DNA of 64,000 nt, taken from Peribacillus asahii. GTDB taxonomy: Bacteria > Bacillota > Bacilli > Bacillales > DSM-1321. Of the stretch, positions 35,683-44,666 are shown piece after piece; within the stretch, counting starts at the first letter, position 1, and each line of letters begins with the position of its first letter. A program made the translations under genes and the position numbers. The notes under the pieces are model-generated. The model was given only the letters and a program-made list of their open reading frames with translations, made no database searches and was not told where the DNA came from. Location of the stretch: the NCBI RefSeq assembly GCF_004006295.1, contig NZ_CP026095.1, positions 1,226,001 to 1,290,000 of the forward strand, read 5' to 3'.

Positions 35683-35693
35683 TTGTATGACAA
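35683..35693 (+). promoter_or_regulatory. GntR (FCD-type) operator, proximal copy
   Basis: TTGT-ATG-ACAA, identical core to the distal copy at 35585-35599. It lies 55 bases before the GntR start codon, in a very AT-rich segment where the promoter is expected, so autoregulation is likely. Confidence 0.6.
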
Positions 35694-35747
35694 ATTTATA
35701 TAATTATTACAAAATTATCCACAACCATAAAGCGGGAAAGGTAAAAA

Positions 35748-36455
35748 ATGATGTCTCCAAAAGAAAAGATTTCGCAGATTATTTCGAGAGAATTATTGCA
35801 AATGATAGAGAAAGGAAAATATTTACCCGGGGAAAAGCTACCAACTGAAATGGAATTAGCAAGTCAATTTGGAGTAAGTCGAGTGCCAATTCGAGAAGCT
35901 TTAAGTGTTCTACGTGCTTCTGGGGTCATAACTTCTAGGCAAGGGGGAGGGAGTTATGTTGAAGAATCGACGAATACAGCTTTGCTGCAAGGAATTAAAG
36001 TTGAAAGTAATGATGTTCAAAGTATTAAATTCCTATTTGAAATGAGGAAAGCAGTTGAGCCAGAAGCAGCTTATCTTGCTGCGATAAGAAGAACACCGGA
36101 AGAACTAGAGGAAATGAAGTTGATTTTACACCAGCTTGAAAAAGAATCTGTAGAAGAAGGAAAAAGTGGCATAGAGGCAGATATTGATTTTCATCGTTCT
36201 ATTGTCCGTGCTACTCATAATCCCATTATGATACAGACCATTGAAAATCTTTCGGTATTATATGAAAAAGTGTTGAGTATTACCCTTCAGCCTAATACAG
36301 AGTTAGCGCATAAAAGAAGAAATGTATTTAGGGAACATCAACGTATTGTTGAAGCGATTGAACTTGAAGAACCGGAACTTGCACGTGTTCAATGTTCCAT
36401 CCATTTAAGGAATGCAGAGAAAAAACTGGGCCTTTTTATAAAGGACTTTATTTAG
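35748..36455 (+). CDS. GntR-family regulator, FadR/LldR (FCD) subfamily
   Basis: 235 residues. The winged helix at residues 10-70 has the GntR core (GEKLPTEMELASQFGVSRVP, then IREALSVLRASGVI). The C-terminal all-helical FCD ligand domain carries the metal-binding Asp/His pattern (DIDFHRSIVRATHNPI and FREHQRIVEAIE, with RVQCSIHLR). LldR and GlcC of this class sense lactate or glycolate. The gene directly precedes glcD-glcF by 22 bp and two TTGTATGACAA sites lie upstream, so it probably controls itself and the oxidase genes. Translation starts at ATG 35748 after GGGAAAGG. Confidence 0.92.
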   Translation: MMSPKEKISQIISRELLQMIEKGKYLPGEKLPTEMELASQFGVSRVPIREALSVLRASGVITSRQGGGSYVEESTNTALLQGIKVESNDVQSIKFLFEMRKAVEPEAAYLAAIRRTPEELEEMKLILHQLEKESVEEGKSGIEADIDFHRSIVRATHNPIMIQTIENLSVLYEKVLSITLQPNTELAHKRRNVFREHQRIVEAIELEEPELARVQCSIHLRNAEKKLGLFIKDFI

Positions 36456-36477
36456 AGGAAGATGAGGAGAATTGAAA

Positions 36478-37881
36478 ATGCTTACATCCAATCAGATTAT
36501 GGAGATTAATCATATTGTACAAATTGGCAGAGTGTTACTGGATGAACATGACCGGTATAGTTATTCGTTCGATGCTTCCTTTGGTACGTATCTTCCGGAT
36601 GCCGTCGTTCAAACAAAACATGTGGAAGAACTTGCGGAGCTTGTGAAATTTGCTAATCAGGAAGGCATTCCGATTTATCCGCGTGGCCAATCTACTTCAT
36701 TAAGCGGTGGACCGCTTCCGGTACAAGGAGGAATTGTCATTGATCTATCGGTGATGAATGATATCTTGGACATTGATGAAGAAGATCTTGTCGCAGTTGT
36801 TTCACCAGGTGTATTAACGTCAGCCATCCATAAGGCGGCAGAGGAGAAGGGATTAATGTATCCGCCTGATCCAAGCAGTTCGCATGTGTCTACTATCGGA
36901 GGGAATATGGCGGAGAATTCAGGAGGTCCAAGAGGATTAAAGTATGGGGTCACAAAAGATTATGTGATTGGTCTTGAAGTCATTACACCTGAAGGGGAGA
37001 TTATTCAAACTGGCGGAAGAACAGTGAAAAATGTAACGGGTTATGACTTGACGAAGCTTATCGTAGGTTCAGAGGGGACGCTTGGCATTATTACGAAAGC
37101 TATTCTTCGGCTTATTCCGAAACCTCCAGCTACTGCTACTCTAATGGCTATCTTCTCCAACTTAGTAGATGCAGGGAGAGCTATTTCTAACATTCTCTCT
37201 TCAGGTATTTTGCCGTCTAAGATGGAATTGATGGATCAAGCTTCGATTATTGCTGTTGAAAATTATCAACCGATGGGACTTCCAAAGGATGCGGAAGCGA
37301 TTATTTTATTAGAATTAGATGGTCATCCTTTAGCGTTACAAGATGAAATTATCCAAGCAGAGCGATTATGCTATGTCGTTGGTGCGAGTCAGGTTAAAAT
37401 TCCGAAAAACGATATGGAAAAGGAGGAAATCTGGAGAGCAAGAAAGCTTGTATCGCCTGCGATTGTGAGAATCAAGCCAACGAAAATTTCTGAGGATGCT
37501 ACCGTTCCGCGAAGTAAGATTCCTGAAATGTGTGAGCGGCTTCAAGAGATTAAGAGACGCTATCAAGTTCACTTAGTGCTGTTTGGTCATGCCGGAGATG
37601 GAAATCTGCATCCTAATATTATTTGTGATAAAAGTGATGCAGAGGAGATGGAGAGGGTAGAGAAGGCGGTAGCTGAAATCTTCACGGCAGCAGTGGAGCT
37701 TGGAGGTACCTTATCGGGTGAGCATGGAATTGGTAATATGAAGGCCCCTTTTATGGAAATGGAGCTTGGAACAGTAGGGTTAGATATGATGAAGAGGATT
37801 AAAAAGGCGTGGGATCCTAATAATATCATGAATCCGGGGAAGATTTTTCCTGAACCAGGACAAAAATTGGAGTTGAAGTAG
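36478..37881 (+). CDS. glcD: FAD-linked 2-hydroxyacid oxidase, GlcD type
   Basis: 467 residues from ATG 36478, with GATGAGGAG upstream; TTG 36472 is an alternative. The PCMH-type FAD domain shows PRGQSTSLSGGPLPVQGGIV and PDPSSSHVSTIGGNMAENSG, followed by GGRTVKNVTGYDLTKLIVGS. The C-terminal oxidase domain ends with HLVLFGHAGDGNLHPNII and GTLSGEHGIGNMKAPF. GlcD oxidises glycolate or D-lactate to the ketoacid and passes electrons to the iron-sulfur subunit, encoded immediately downstream. The GlcE subunit of enterobacteria is absent, as usual in Bacillus (YsfC-like). Confidence 0.93.
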   Translation: MLTSNQIMEINHIVQIGRVLLDEHDRYSYSFDASFGTYLPDAVVQTKHVEELAELVKFANQEGIPIYPRGQSTSLSGGPLPVQGGIVIDLSVMNDILDIDEEDLVAVVSPGVLTSAIHKAAEEKGLMYPPDPSSSHVSTIGGNMAENSGGPRGLKYGVTKDYVIGLEVITPEGEIIQTGGRTVKNVTGYDLTKLIVGSEGTLGIITKAILRLIPKPPATATLMAIFSNLVDAGRAISNILSSGILPSKMELMDQASIIAVENYQPMGLPKDAEAIILLELDGHPLALQDEIIQAERLCYVVGASQVKIPKNDMEKEEIWRARKLVSPAIVRIKPTKISEDATVPRSKIPEMCERLQEIKRRYQVHLVLFGHAGDGNLHPNIICDKSDAEEMERVEKAVAEIFTAAVELGGTLSGEHGIGNMKAPFMEMELGTVGLDMMKRIKKAWDPNNIMNPGKIFPEPGQKLELK

Positions 37882-39186
37882 ATGAATGAAACAATGGAGC
37901 AATTACGTCAGGAGTTTCAATATGACAAGACAAACCAATGTGTTCAATGTGGCTACTGTCTCCCTGTCTGTCCTACATATATGAGTATGGGGAAGGAGAC
38001 TCATTCTCCACGCGGCAGAATTAATCTCGTAAAGATGGTTGGAGAAGGAAGAATCACAGATTTATCTGTCTTGGAGGAGCCTCTTAGTCTATGTCTAGGC
38101 TGCAGAGCATGTGAAACAGCCTGTCCAACAGGTGTAGAGTATGGAAGTATTTTAGAATCTGCAAGGGCGGCCTTGGTTAAGAGAAAAACCTTTTCTTTTC
38201 CAACTCGTCTAGTAAGAAAAATGATGTTTAAAAAAGTCTTTCCGAGCAAAAGCTTAATGAACTTTACGGGTCATTCTTTTTGGCTTTATGAAAAAACAGG
38301 AGTACAAAAGCTGATGAGAAAGTCCAAACTTTTGCATAAGCTTCCTCATCATTTAGGCGAATTTGAAGCGATTATGCCAAAAGCTGCATCACCGAAACAA
38401 CGTGCTCACTCTTATTCATATGTAAAAGCAAAAGGAGAGCGTAAATATACGGTTGCTTTTTTTACAGGCTGCATTATGGATGCGATGTTTCATAAAATTA
38501 ATGATTTATCCATTCGATTATTGGCTGAAGCCGGCTGTGATGTCTATGTAGTGGATAAGCAAACATGCTGTGGTGCTTTACATGCTCATTCAGGCGAAAT
38601 GAATGATGCTAAGGAGCTGGCTAAAAGAAATATTATCGCTTTTGAAGAAATAGAAGCGGATTATATTGTGAATAATGCTGGCGGATGCGGAGCGATGCTT
38701 TATGAATATGCTCATCTTCTTAAGGAAGAACCGAAATGGAAGGAGCGAGCGTCTGTCTTTTCTGCTAAATCAAAAGATATTAGTCAAATTCTCATCTCTT
38801 GCGGAGGAGTTCCAGACTTAAAAATAAGAGAGAATGAGCGAGTCACTTATCAAAGGTCTTGTCATATGACGAATGTTCAAAAAGTAACGGCGGAACCTGT
38901 TCAGCTGTTAAAAGGAATACCTGGTATACAGTTTGTTGAAATGAAGGAAGCAAATATGTGCTGCGGTTCAGCAGGAATCTATAATATGGTGAATTACGAT
39001 GAATCTATGAAAATACTAGATGAAAAAATGAAGCATATGAAAGAAACAAAAGCGACTGTCATTATTACAACAAATCCTGGCTGTCTCCTTCAAATGAAAT
39101 TAGGAATTGAGCGAGAAAATTTATCTTCATCTGTCAAAGCTCTTCATCTTATTGAATATTTAGCTGATGCTGCTGGAATGAAGTAA
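37882..39186 (+). CDS. glcF: Glycolate oxidase iron-sulfur subunit GlcF
   Basis: 434 residues; its ATG directly abuts the glcD stop, so the two are translationally coupled. Two 4Fe-4S clusters are evident near the N-terminus: CVQCGYCLPVCPTY and CLGCRACETACPTG. Two cysteine-rich CCG domains follow (TCCGALHAHSG with NAGGCG, and MCCGSAGIYN with NPGCLLQ). It accepts electrons from GlcD and delivers them to the membrane quinone pool. A U-tailed hairpin lies about 170 bases downstream. Confidence 0.93.
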   Translation: MNETMEQLRQEFQYDKTNQCVQCGYCLPVCPTYMSMGKETHSPRGRINLVKMVGEGRITDLSVLEEPLSLCLGCRACETACPTGVEYGSILESARAALVKRKTFSFPTRLVRKMMFKKVFPSKSLMNFTGHSFWLYEKTGVQKLMRKSKLLHKLPHHLGEFEAIMPKAASPKQRAHSYSYVKAKGERKYTVAFFTGCIMDAMFHKINDLSIRLLAEAGCDVYVVDKQTCCGALHAHSGEMNDAKELAKRNIIAFEEIEADYIVNNAGGCGAMLYEYAHLLKEEPKWKERASVFSAKSKDISQILISCGGVPDLKIRENERVTYQRSCHMTNVQKVTAEPVQLLKGIPGIQFVEMKEANMCCGSAGIYNMVNYDESMKILDEKMKHMKETKATVIITTNPGCLLQMKLGIERENLSSSVKALHLIEYLADAAGMK

Positions 39187-39357
39187 GGATATTTCTATAC
39201 TGAACAGGGATGTTTTTGTACGGATTGATGATCACTGTGCACTTGTCGAGACCAACAGCGTATTCAAATTAAACATTCTTATGTCGTTTTAACAAGTTGA
39301 ACATATATAGAGTCAACCTGCTGTGGCTGGAAAAGATAATATTTTTATTTGAAATGG

Positions 39358-39380
39358 AGCCTATCAGATAGGCTTTTTTT
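39358..39380 (+). terminator. Terminator after glcDF
   Basis: AGCCTATC-A-GATAGGCT followed by TTTTTTT; the real loop is probably TCAGA. It separates the glc unit from the next promoter. Confidence 0.75.
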
Positions 39381-39499
39381 GTTTAATTTAAGGCTGTTGT
39401 GCAGGAAGTTGTTGATTTTTAGATTAATCGTGCAAAATCACGTTTTTATGGAGCTGAGCGAATATGAGCAGAAACTTGTTTTTTCAACAATTATTGTGT

Positions 39500-39534
39500 G
39501 ATTCAAAAATGAAATGTCGATTCATTTTTGAATC
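39500..39534 (+). promoter_or_regulatory. Probable upstream activator site for the 39.7-kb operon
   Basis: Perfect 14-bp arms GATTCAAAAATGAA and TTCATTTTTGAATC separated by seven bases, centred 115 bp before the -24 element. A third related half-site, TTTTTGATTCAAATAT, follows near 39559. The position and symmetry are those of an enhancer for a sigma-54 activator with a Fis-type HTH, probably the one encoded at 33706-35388. Confidence 0.7.
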
Positions 39535-39630
39535 GAGAGAATCTGCTAGTACTCTATGTTTTTGATTCAAATATAAATCGACAAATAATAGTAGATTAGG
39601 GAAAATGAGGGAATTAAGGAGATTTCCTTT

Positions 39631-39646
39631 TGGCACACTTCTTGCA
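39631..39646 (+). promoter_or_regulatory. Sigma-54 (-24/-12) promoter
   Basis: TGGCAC-N5-CTTGCA: the GG at 39632-39633 and the GC at 39644-39645 are ten bases apart, the exact spacing required by sigma-54 (SigL). The start of transcription would be about 39657, leaving a 28-base leader with AGGAGGG before the ATG at 39686. Confidence 0.9.
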
Positions 39647-39685
39647 TTATGTATATAGTATTCCAAATTATTAGGAGGGATTGAC

Positions 39686-40834
39686 ATGTTTACGACAGTA
39701 AACCCAGAAATTGAGCAAATTAGACAAATGGTAAGGAACTTTGTAGAAAATGAAGTAGAGCCGTTTGCGCAGCAAATTGAAGAAGAGGATAGAATTCCTG
39801 AGCATCTAATCGCGCAAGCAAAAGAACTTGGATTATTCGGAATGAGTATCCCTGAAGAATACGGTGGAATTGGATTAGGAATGGTTGGAAAGGCTGCGGT
39901 TTTGGAGCAGTTAGGAAGAACGCATAATGGATTTGCTACGTTGATTAGTGCTCATACAGGTATTGGAAGTACAGGACTAGTTCGTTTAGCTTCTCCATTC
40001 CTAAAGGATAAATATTTACCGGAGCTTGCGACAGGCAGAAAGACAGCGGCATTTGCTTTATCTGAGCCAGGTGCAGGATCAGACGCAACGAACTTGTCGA
40101 CAAGAGCAGAAAAGGTAGGGAATAAATGGATTCTAAACGGAACAAAGCATTTTATTACAAATGCACCGATTGCAGATGTCTTTACGGTTTTTGCACTGAC
40201 AGATAAAGATAAAAGAGCAAAAGGTGGAATTACGGCTTTTCTAGTAGAAAAAGATTTTCCTGGTTTTACAATTGGTAAAAAAGACAAAAAAATGGGGCTG
40301 CGTGGTTCGTATACCGCACAATTAATTTTCGAAAACTGTGAAGTTCCGGAGGAAAACGTTATCGGTGAAGTCGGAATGGGGTATATGGCCGCTTTAAAAA
40401 TTCTTAGCGAAGGCCGCATTGGGTTGGCTGCACGAGCAGTTGGATCTTCTCAAAAATTAATTGAATTATCAGCTGCATATGCGAAGGAAAGAATTCAATT
40501 TGGAAAACCGATTGCTTCGAACCAAGCGATTCAATGGATGCTAGCGGATATGGCGACGGAAACAGAAGCAGCGAAAACTTTAATGCTAAAAGCGGCACAT
40601 ATGGTCGATGAAGGGAAAAAAGTAGTGAAAGAGTCGTCTATGGCTAAATTGTTTGCATCGGATGTCTTTAATCGAGTGGCAGATAAGGCAGTTCAAATTC
40701 ATGGTGGTATGGGTTATGTATCCGATTATCCAGTAGAGCGTTTTTATCGTGATGCCCGCATTACTCAAATTTATGAAGGTACAAATGAAATCCAAAGATT
40801 GATTATTTCTAGAAACGTGCTTGACGAAAATTAA
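39686..40834 (+). CDS. Acyl-CoA dehydrogenase, first of operon
   Basis: 382 residues, full length. N-terminal helical domain, the mid beta domain with AFALSEPGAGSDATNLSTRA and WILNGTKHFITNA, and the C-terminal helices with RFYRDARITQIYEGTNEIQ, where the Glu of YEGT is the catalytic base. The flavoenzyme introduces the alpha-beta double bond into an acyl-CoA. It is the first gene behind the sigma-54 promoter at 39631. A paralogue at 45479-46627 in the same operon shares most motifs (IPEEYGG, HTGIG, MGLRGS), so the operon probably handles two chain types or sequential steps. Confidence 0.94.
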   Translation: MFTTVNPEIEQIRQMVRNFVENEVEPFAQQIEEEDRIPEHLIAQAKELGLFGMSIPEEYGGIGLGMVGKAAVLEQLGRTHNGFATLISAHTGIGSTGLVRLASPFLKDKYLPELATGRKTAAFALSEPGAGSDATNLSTRAEKVGNKWILNGTKHFITNAPIADVFTVFALTDKDKRAKGGITAFLVEKDFPGFTIGKKDKKMGLRGSYTAQLIFENCEVPEENVIGEVGMGYMAALKILSEGRIGLAARAVGSSQKLIELSAAYAKERIQFGKPIASNQAIQWMLADMATETEAAKTLMLKAAHMVDEGKKVVKESSMAKLFASDVFNRVADKAVQIHGGMGYVSDYPVERFYRDARITQIYEGTNEIQRLIISRNVLDEN

Positions 40835-40857
40835 TCACTAGAGAGTGAGGCGAAGGT

Positions 40858-42117
40858 ATGCGTTGGATAGTTCTCTTTTTATTGTTTTTGGGTATGATTG
40901 TTAACTTCGCAGATAAATCAATCATTGGATTGGCAGCGGTTCCAATTATGGAAGATTTCAAGCTATCCTATGCAGAGTGGGGACTTGTTGGAAGCGCTTA
41001 TTATTGGTTATATCCTGTTACTGGAATTTTTGGTGCAGCATGGGCGGATAAAGTAGGGGCCAAAAAAGTATTAGGGTTTCTAATGTTAACATGGGCTGTC
41101 CTTCAGTTCGGAGTAATCGCCATTACAGCCCTTCCATTATTGATTGTATATCGCCTCTTATTAGGAGCTTTTGAAGGACCGTTCAGTCCTGTCGCTTATA
41201 GTCATGCAGATAAATGGTTTCCTCCAAAGCAACGTGGATTTGCGAACTCTGTTGTTGTATCTGGAGCGACAGTTGGCGCGATGATTGTTGCCCCTCTTCT
41301 TGTGGCAATGATTACAGCGTGGGGCTGGAAATATGCTTTTGCTGCACTAGGTCTTGCAAGTCTGGTTTGGGCTGTAGCCTTCCAATTCTTAACGAAAGAA
41401 TCACCAGTGGAAGCGTATGAAAAAGCTAAGAAGAAGGCTGCCCCAGAAAAATTTAAATTAAAAGATCTCAAGTATATCCTTACATCACGCGTCGCTTTAT
41501 TTACGACATTTGCTTATTTTTCAACGTATTTCATCGTTGTCTGGTTGGCGACATGGTTACCGCTTTACCTTGTTGAAGTAACAGGAATGAGTAATGGACA
41601 AATGGGCTTTGCAGTAGCGGCCATCGGTATTGTGTCTGTTGCACTTTATGTGGGAGTGTCTATATTATCTGATTTTGTATTTAAGAAAACCCAAAATTGG
41701 AAAGTGTCACGTGTATATGTGACGGGTGGCGCGATGTTTATTGGCGCGTTGGGTATGTTATCCATTCTAGTGTTCGATAATCCGATTTGGGTCATTACCG
41801 CGATGTGTTTAGCGAAAGGACTTACGTATGCGATTCTGCCGATTGGTCCAACGATTATGATTAATGAAATGCCGGAACGCCGTGGGCTTATGACAAGTAT
41901 TCTAACTTCTTCCGGTAACCTGGCTGGTATCGTTGCCCCTGTTTTAACAGGTTTTATTGTGAATTTAGCAGCTACAAAAATATTTGGATATAACCTGTCC
42001 ATTGCCTTTATGGCTGTGCTTGTTCTTATTTTCTCCGCGTTGTTTATGATTTTTGTCAGACCTACTGAGCAAGTTCAATCAGACGAATCAGAATTATCGG
42101 AACAGGTTGGATCATAA
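40858..42117 (+). CDS. MFS carboxylate carrier, ACS-like (anion:cation symporter)
   Basis: 419 residues with GTGAGGCGAAGG before ATG 40858. Helix 1-2 reads GMIVNFADKSIIGLAAVPIM, helix 4 YRLLLGAFEGPFSPVAYSHA, then DKWFPPKQRGFANSVVVSGA, the pattern of the ACS family, which imports organic anions with H+ or Na+. Placed between an acyl-CoA dehydrogenase and an acyl-CoA ligase it most likely imports the acid that the ligase activates. The C-terminal tail is acidic. It sits 23 bp after the first operon gene. Confidence 0.9.
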   Translation: MRWIVLFLLFLGMIVNFADKSIIGLAAVPIMEDFKLSYAEWGLVGSAYYWLYPVTGIFGAAWADKVGAKKVLGFLMLTWAVLQFGVIAITALPLLIVYRLLLGAFEGPFSPVAYSHADKWFPPKQRGFANSVVVSGATVGAMIVAPLLVAMITAWGWKYAFAALGLASLVWAVAFQFLTKESPVEAYEKAKKKAAPEKFKLKDLKYILTSRVALFTTFAYFSTYFIVVWLATWLPLYLVEVTGMSNGQMGFAVAAIGIVSVALYVGVSILSDFVFKKTQNWKVSRVYVTGGAMFIGALGMLSILVFDNPIWVITAMCLAKGLTYAILPIGPTIMINEMPERRGLMTSILTSSGNLAGIVAPVLTGFIVNLAATKIFGYNLSIAFMAVLVLIFSALFMIFVRPTEQVQSDESELSEQVGS

Positions 42118-42135
42118 AAGGAGGGTGAAGTAATC

Positions 42136-43752
42136 TTGGAAACGGAACAAGTAAAGCCGTGGAACAAATATTATGAAGAAATAAAAGATACGTTTCATAT
42201 TCCGAAGATTTCATTGTATGCCATGTTCGAGACTTCAGTTCAGCGATTTGGAGAACAGCCGGCCATTATTTTTGAAGATCAAGAAATTACGTATAAAGAA
42301 CTTAAACGAAGAGTGGATTGTTTAGCTCAGGCATGGATAAATAAGGGGGTTCAGCAGGGCGAGCGAATCGGCGTTATGGTTGCCAATCATCCAGATTATA
42401 TCGTTTCTTATTATGCTGCTCAGGCAATCGGTGCGATTGTTGTTCAAATTAACCCTGCTTATACGCCGAGAGAATTGCTACAAATTGTCCAAGATTCTCA
42501 TGTTGCTTATATCGTGGTAGATGCTCGTTCTGTTGCAACGGTTGATACGATTCGTGAAGTCTTTTCTTTTAAGCATGTAATGTTATCGACAACCGTAAGT
42601 ACTCATGAAGTTGAATGGGGAGACTCGATGAAAGAATTAATCGAGTCAACTTCTCCGCTTCAACACGCTGCATCGATTAACCCTGTGGAAGATGTTGCAA
42701 TTATTCAGTATACAGGGGGAACGACAGGGAAAGTGAAGGGTGCGATGTTAACGCACTATAACTTAGTTGCAAATGTCTACCAAAGCTTTGTTTTATATCG
42801 TCAACGAGTGGAATTTGGGCAAGAAACGGTTCTAACTGTAACTCCTCTCTATCATGTGTATGCGATGACAGCTGCTATGAATCTAGGGATCTATTTAGGT
42901 GCTAGGTTATTAGTCATTGAGAAGTTTAATGTAGATCACGTTCTTCAACAAGTAAAAAAACATCGACCAACGATGTTTCCAGGTGTGCCTAAAATGTATA
43001 TCTCGTTTGTTAATCATCCGAATGCGGCTACTTCGGGGTTAGAATCATTAAAAGTTTGTTCGTCAGGATCGGCTCCTTTACCTGTAGAGATTATTCATAG
43101 GTTTAAAGAGTTGACAGGCGCCTCAATTTTGGAAGGGTTCGGTATGTCAGAAACATCACCAACTACACACCGTACACCAATCAATGGAGAACACAAGGTT
43201 GGGAGTATCGGTATTCCTGTACCTGAAACGGATTGTAAGATTGTGGATGAAGATAACAAAGAGCTTGGTGCCAATATGGTAGGCGAACTTTTGATTAAAG
43301 GACCTCAAGTGACGAAGGGGTATTGGAATAATGTGTCTGAAAGTGCCCAAGCGTTGCAAAATGGCTGGTTGTACACAGGAGACCTCGCTACGATGGATGA
43401 GGAAGGTTACTTTTATATTGTTGGAAGAAAGAAGGAAATGATTATTTTAGGTGGATTTAATATTTATCCTCAGGAAGTAGAAGGAGTCTTGTATGAACAT
43501 CCAGATATTCAGGAAGCGGCCGTTGTCGGAATACCTGATCGAGACAATGGCGAAATGGTGAAAGCTTATGTTGTGCCGAAAAATGGCTGTACACTCGATC
43601 TTGATGAAATTCGAGGGTATTGCTATACAAAATTAACGCCATACAAAGTTCCGAAAATGATTGAAGTAAGAGATCAATTACCGCGAAATGGTGTAGGGAA
43701 ATTACTAAAGCGTCTATTAATCAAAGAAGAATTAGAAAAAGGAGGAGAATAA
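42136..43752 (+). CDS. Acyl-CoA synthetase (AMP-forming), long/medium-chain type
   Basis: 538 residues from TTG 42136, behind AAAGGAGGGTGAAG. AMP-binding P-loop: IIQYTGGTTGKVKGAMLTH; adenine motif ILEGFGMSETSPTTH; hinge motif NGWLYTGDLATMDEEGYFYI with IVGRKKEMIILGGFNIYP; catalytic lysine segment NGVGKLLKRLL at the C-terminus. It activates a carboxylic acid with ATP and CoA. Closest in pattern to bacillary LcfA/LcfB-type ligases, but the chain or ring specificity is not readable. It would supply substrate to the two dehydrogenases in the operon. Confidence 0.92.
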   Translation: METEQVKPWNKYYEEIKDTFHIPKISLYAMFETSVQRFGEQPAIIFEDQEITYKELKRRVDCLAQAWINKGVQQGERIGVMVANHPDYIVSYYAAQAIGAIVVQINPAYTPRELLQIVQDSHVAYIVVDARSVATVDTIREVFSFKHVMLSTTVSTHEVEWGDSMKELIESTSPLQHAASINPVEDVAIIQYTGGTTGKVKGAMLTHYNLVANVYQSFVLYRQRVEFGQETVLTVTPLYHVYAMTAAMNLGIYLGARLLVIEKFNVDHVLQQVKKHRPTMFPGVPKMYISFVNHPNAATSGLESLKVCSSGSAPLPVEIIHRFKELTGASILEGFGMSETSPTTHRTPINGEHKVGSIGIPVPETDCKIVDEDNKELGANMVGELLIKGPQVTKGYWNNVSESAQALQNGWLYTGDLATMDEEGYFYIVGRKKEMIILGGFNIYPQEVEGVLYEHPDIQEAAVVGIPDRDNGEMVKAYVVPKNGCTLDLDEIRGYCYTKLTPYKVPKMIEVRDQLPRNGVGKLLKRLLIKEELEKGGE

Positions 43753-43754
43753 TA

Positions 43755-44648
43755 GTGGGAAATCAAGAGATTAAACGAGTAGGAGTAGTCGGAGCTGGAG
43801 CGATGGGATCGCAAATTGCAATGGTTACCGCCCTTGGTGGGTATCCAGTCATTTTACAAGATATTGCAACGGAAAGTTTACAAAAGGCCGAAGCTTTTCT
43901 AAGAGAACAAATGGCAAGACGTGTGAAAAAAGGGAAGTTTACTGAAGAGCAGGTTGAAAGCGCATTCGCTAGGCTTACGTTTACAACGGAACTAACAGAC
44001 TTGCAAACTAGTGATTTAGTTATTGAGGCGATTGTTGAAAAGTTAGAAGCGAAACAATCGTTGTTCCAGCAGCTAGATCGTATCGTGCCAGAGCATACGA
44101 TCTTGGCAACGAACAGCTCGACTATCGTAAGTTCTAAGCTAGCTGATTCCGTTCGTCGTGCTGAAAAAGTATGTAATATTCATTTCTTTAACCCTGTGCT
44201 CGTCATGGATCTAGTTGAGGTCGTAAAAGGACCGCATACATCTGATCAAACAGCGGAAAAGAGCGTCGATTTTATTAAATCGATTGGTAAGATACCAGTC
44301 TTATTAAAGAAAGAGATTTCGGGCTTTATTGCGAATCGTATTCTTGGAAAGTTAATGGATGAAGCGGTTTTCTTATATGAAAATGGCTATGCCTCACATG
44401 AAGAAATCGACCTTGTTGTGACGAAGGCGTTAAATCATCCAATTGGACCGTTTGCTCTTATGGATTTAACGGGCATTGATGTGAATTACTTTGTACGGAT
44501 GCAACGCTACTCAGAAAGTGGTGATGAGAAAGACCGACCAGCGGCTGTTGTAGCGGCGAAAGTAGAAAAAGGGGAGCTAGGCAAGAAAACGGGTAAAGGT
44601 TTCTATGAATACGATGAGAACGGAAAACGAATTGAACAAAGAGTCTAA
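43755..44648 (+). CDS. 3-hydroxyacyl-CoA dehydrogenase, copy 1
   Basis: 297 residues from GTG 43755, two bases after the ligase stop, with AAAGGAGGAG upstream. NAD-binding Rossmann motif VGVVGAGAMGSQIA, the catalytic His segment CNIHFFNPVLVMDLVEVV and the C-terminal domain with DLTGIDVNYFVRMQRYS and KTGKGFYEYDENG. It oxidises (S)-3-hydroxyacyl-CoA to 3-ketoacyl-CoA. A second, shorter copy follows immediately; they are not close in sequence, which suggests different substrates rather than recent duplication. Confidence 0.92.
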   Translation: MGNQEIKRVGVVGAGAMGSQIAMVTALGGYPVILQDIATESLQKAEAFLREQMARRVKKGKFTEEQVESAFARLTFTTELTDLQTSDLVIEAIVEKLEAKQSLFQQLDRIVPEHTILATNSSTIVSSKLADSVRRAEKVCNIHFFNPVLVMDLVEVVKGPHTSDQTAEKSVDFIKSIGKIPVLLKKEISGFIANRILGKLMDEAVFLYENGYASHEEIDLVVTKALNHPIGPFALMDLTGIDVNYFVRMQRYSESGDEKDRPAAVVAAKVEKGELGKKTGKGFYEYDENGKRIEQRV

Positions 44649-44666
44649 GTGATTGGGGAGAGAGAA

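Noticed and set aside
35591..35848. 85-codon plus-strand frame before the GntR gene
   Set aside because: It overlaps the GntR operators and the start of the GntR gene in another frame and has no ribosome site.
39952..40419. 155-codon minus-strand frame
   Set aside because: Antisense shadow of the first beta-oxidation dehydrogenase gene.
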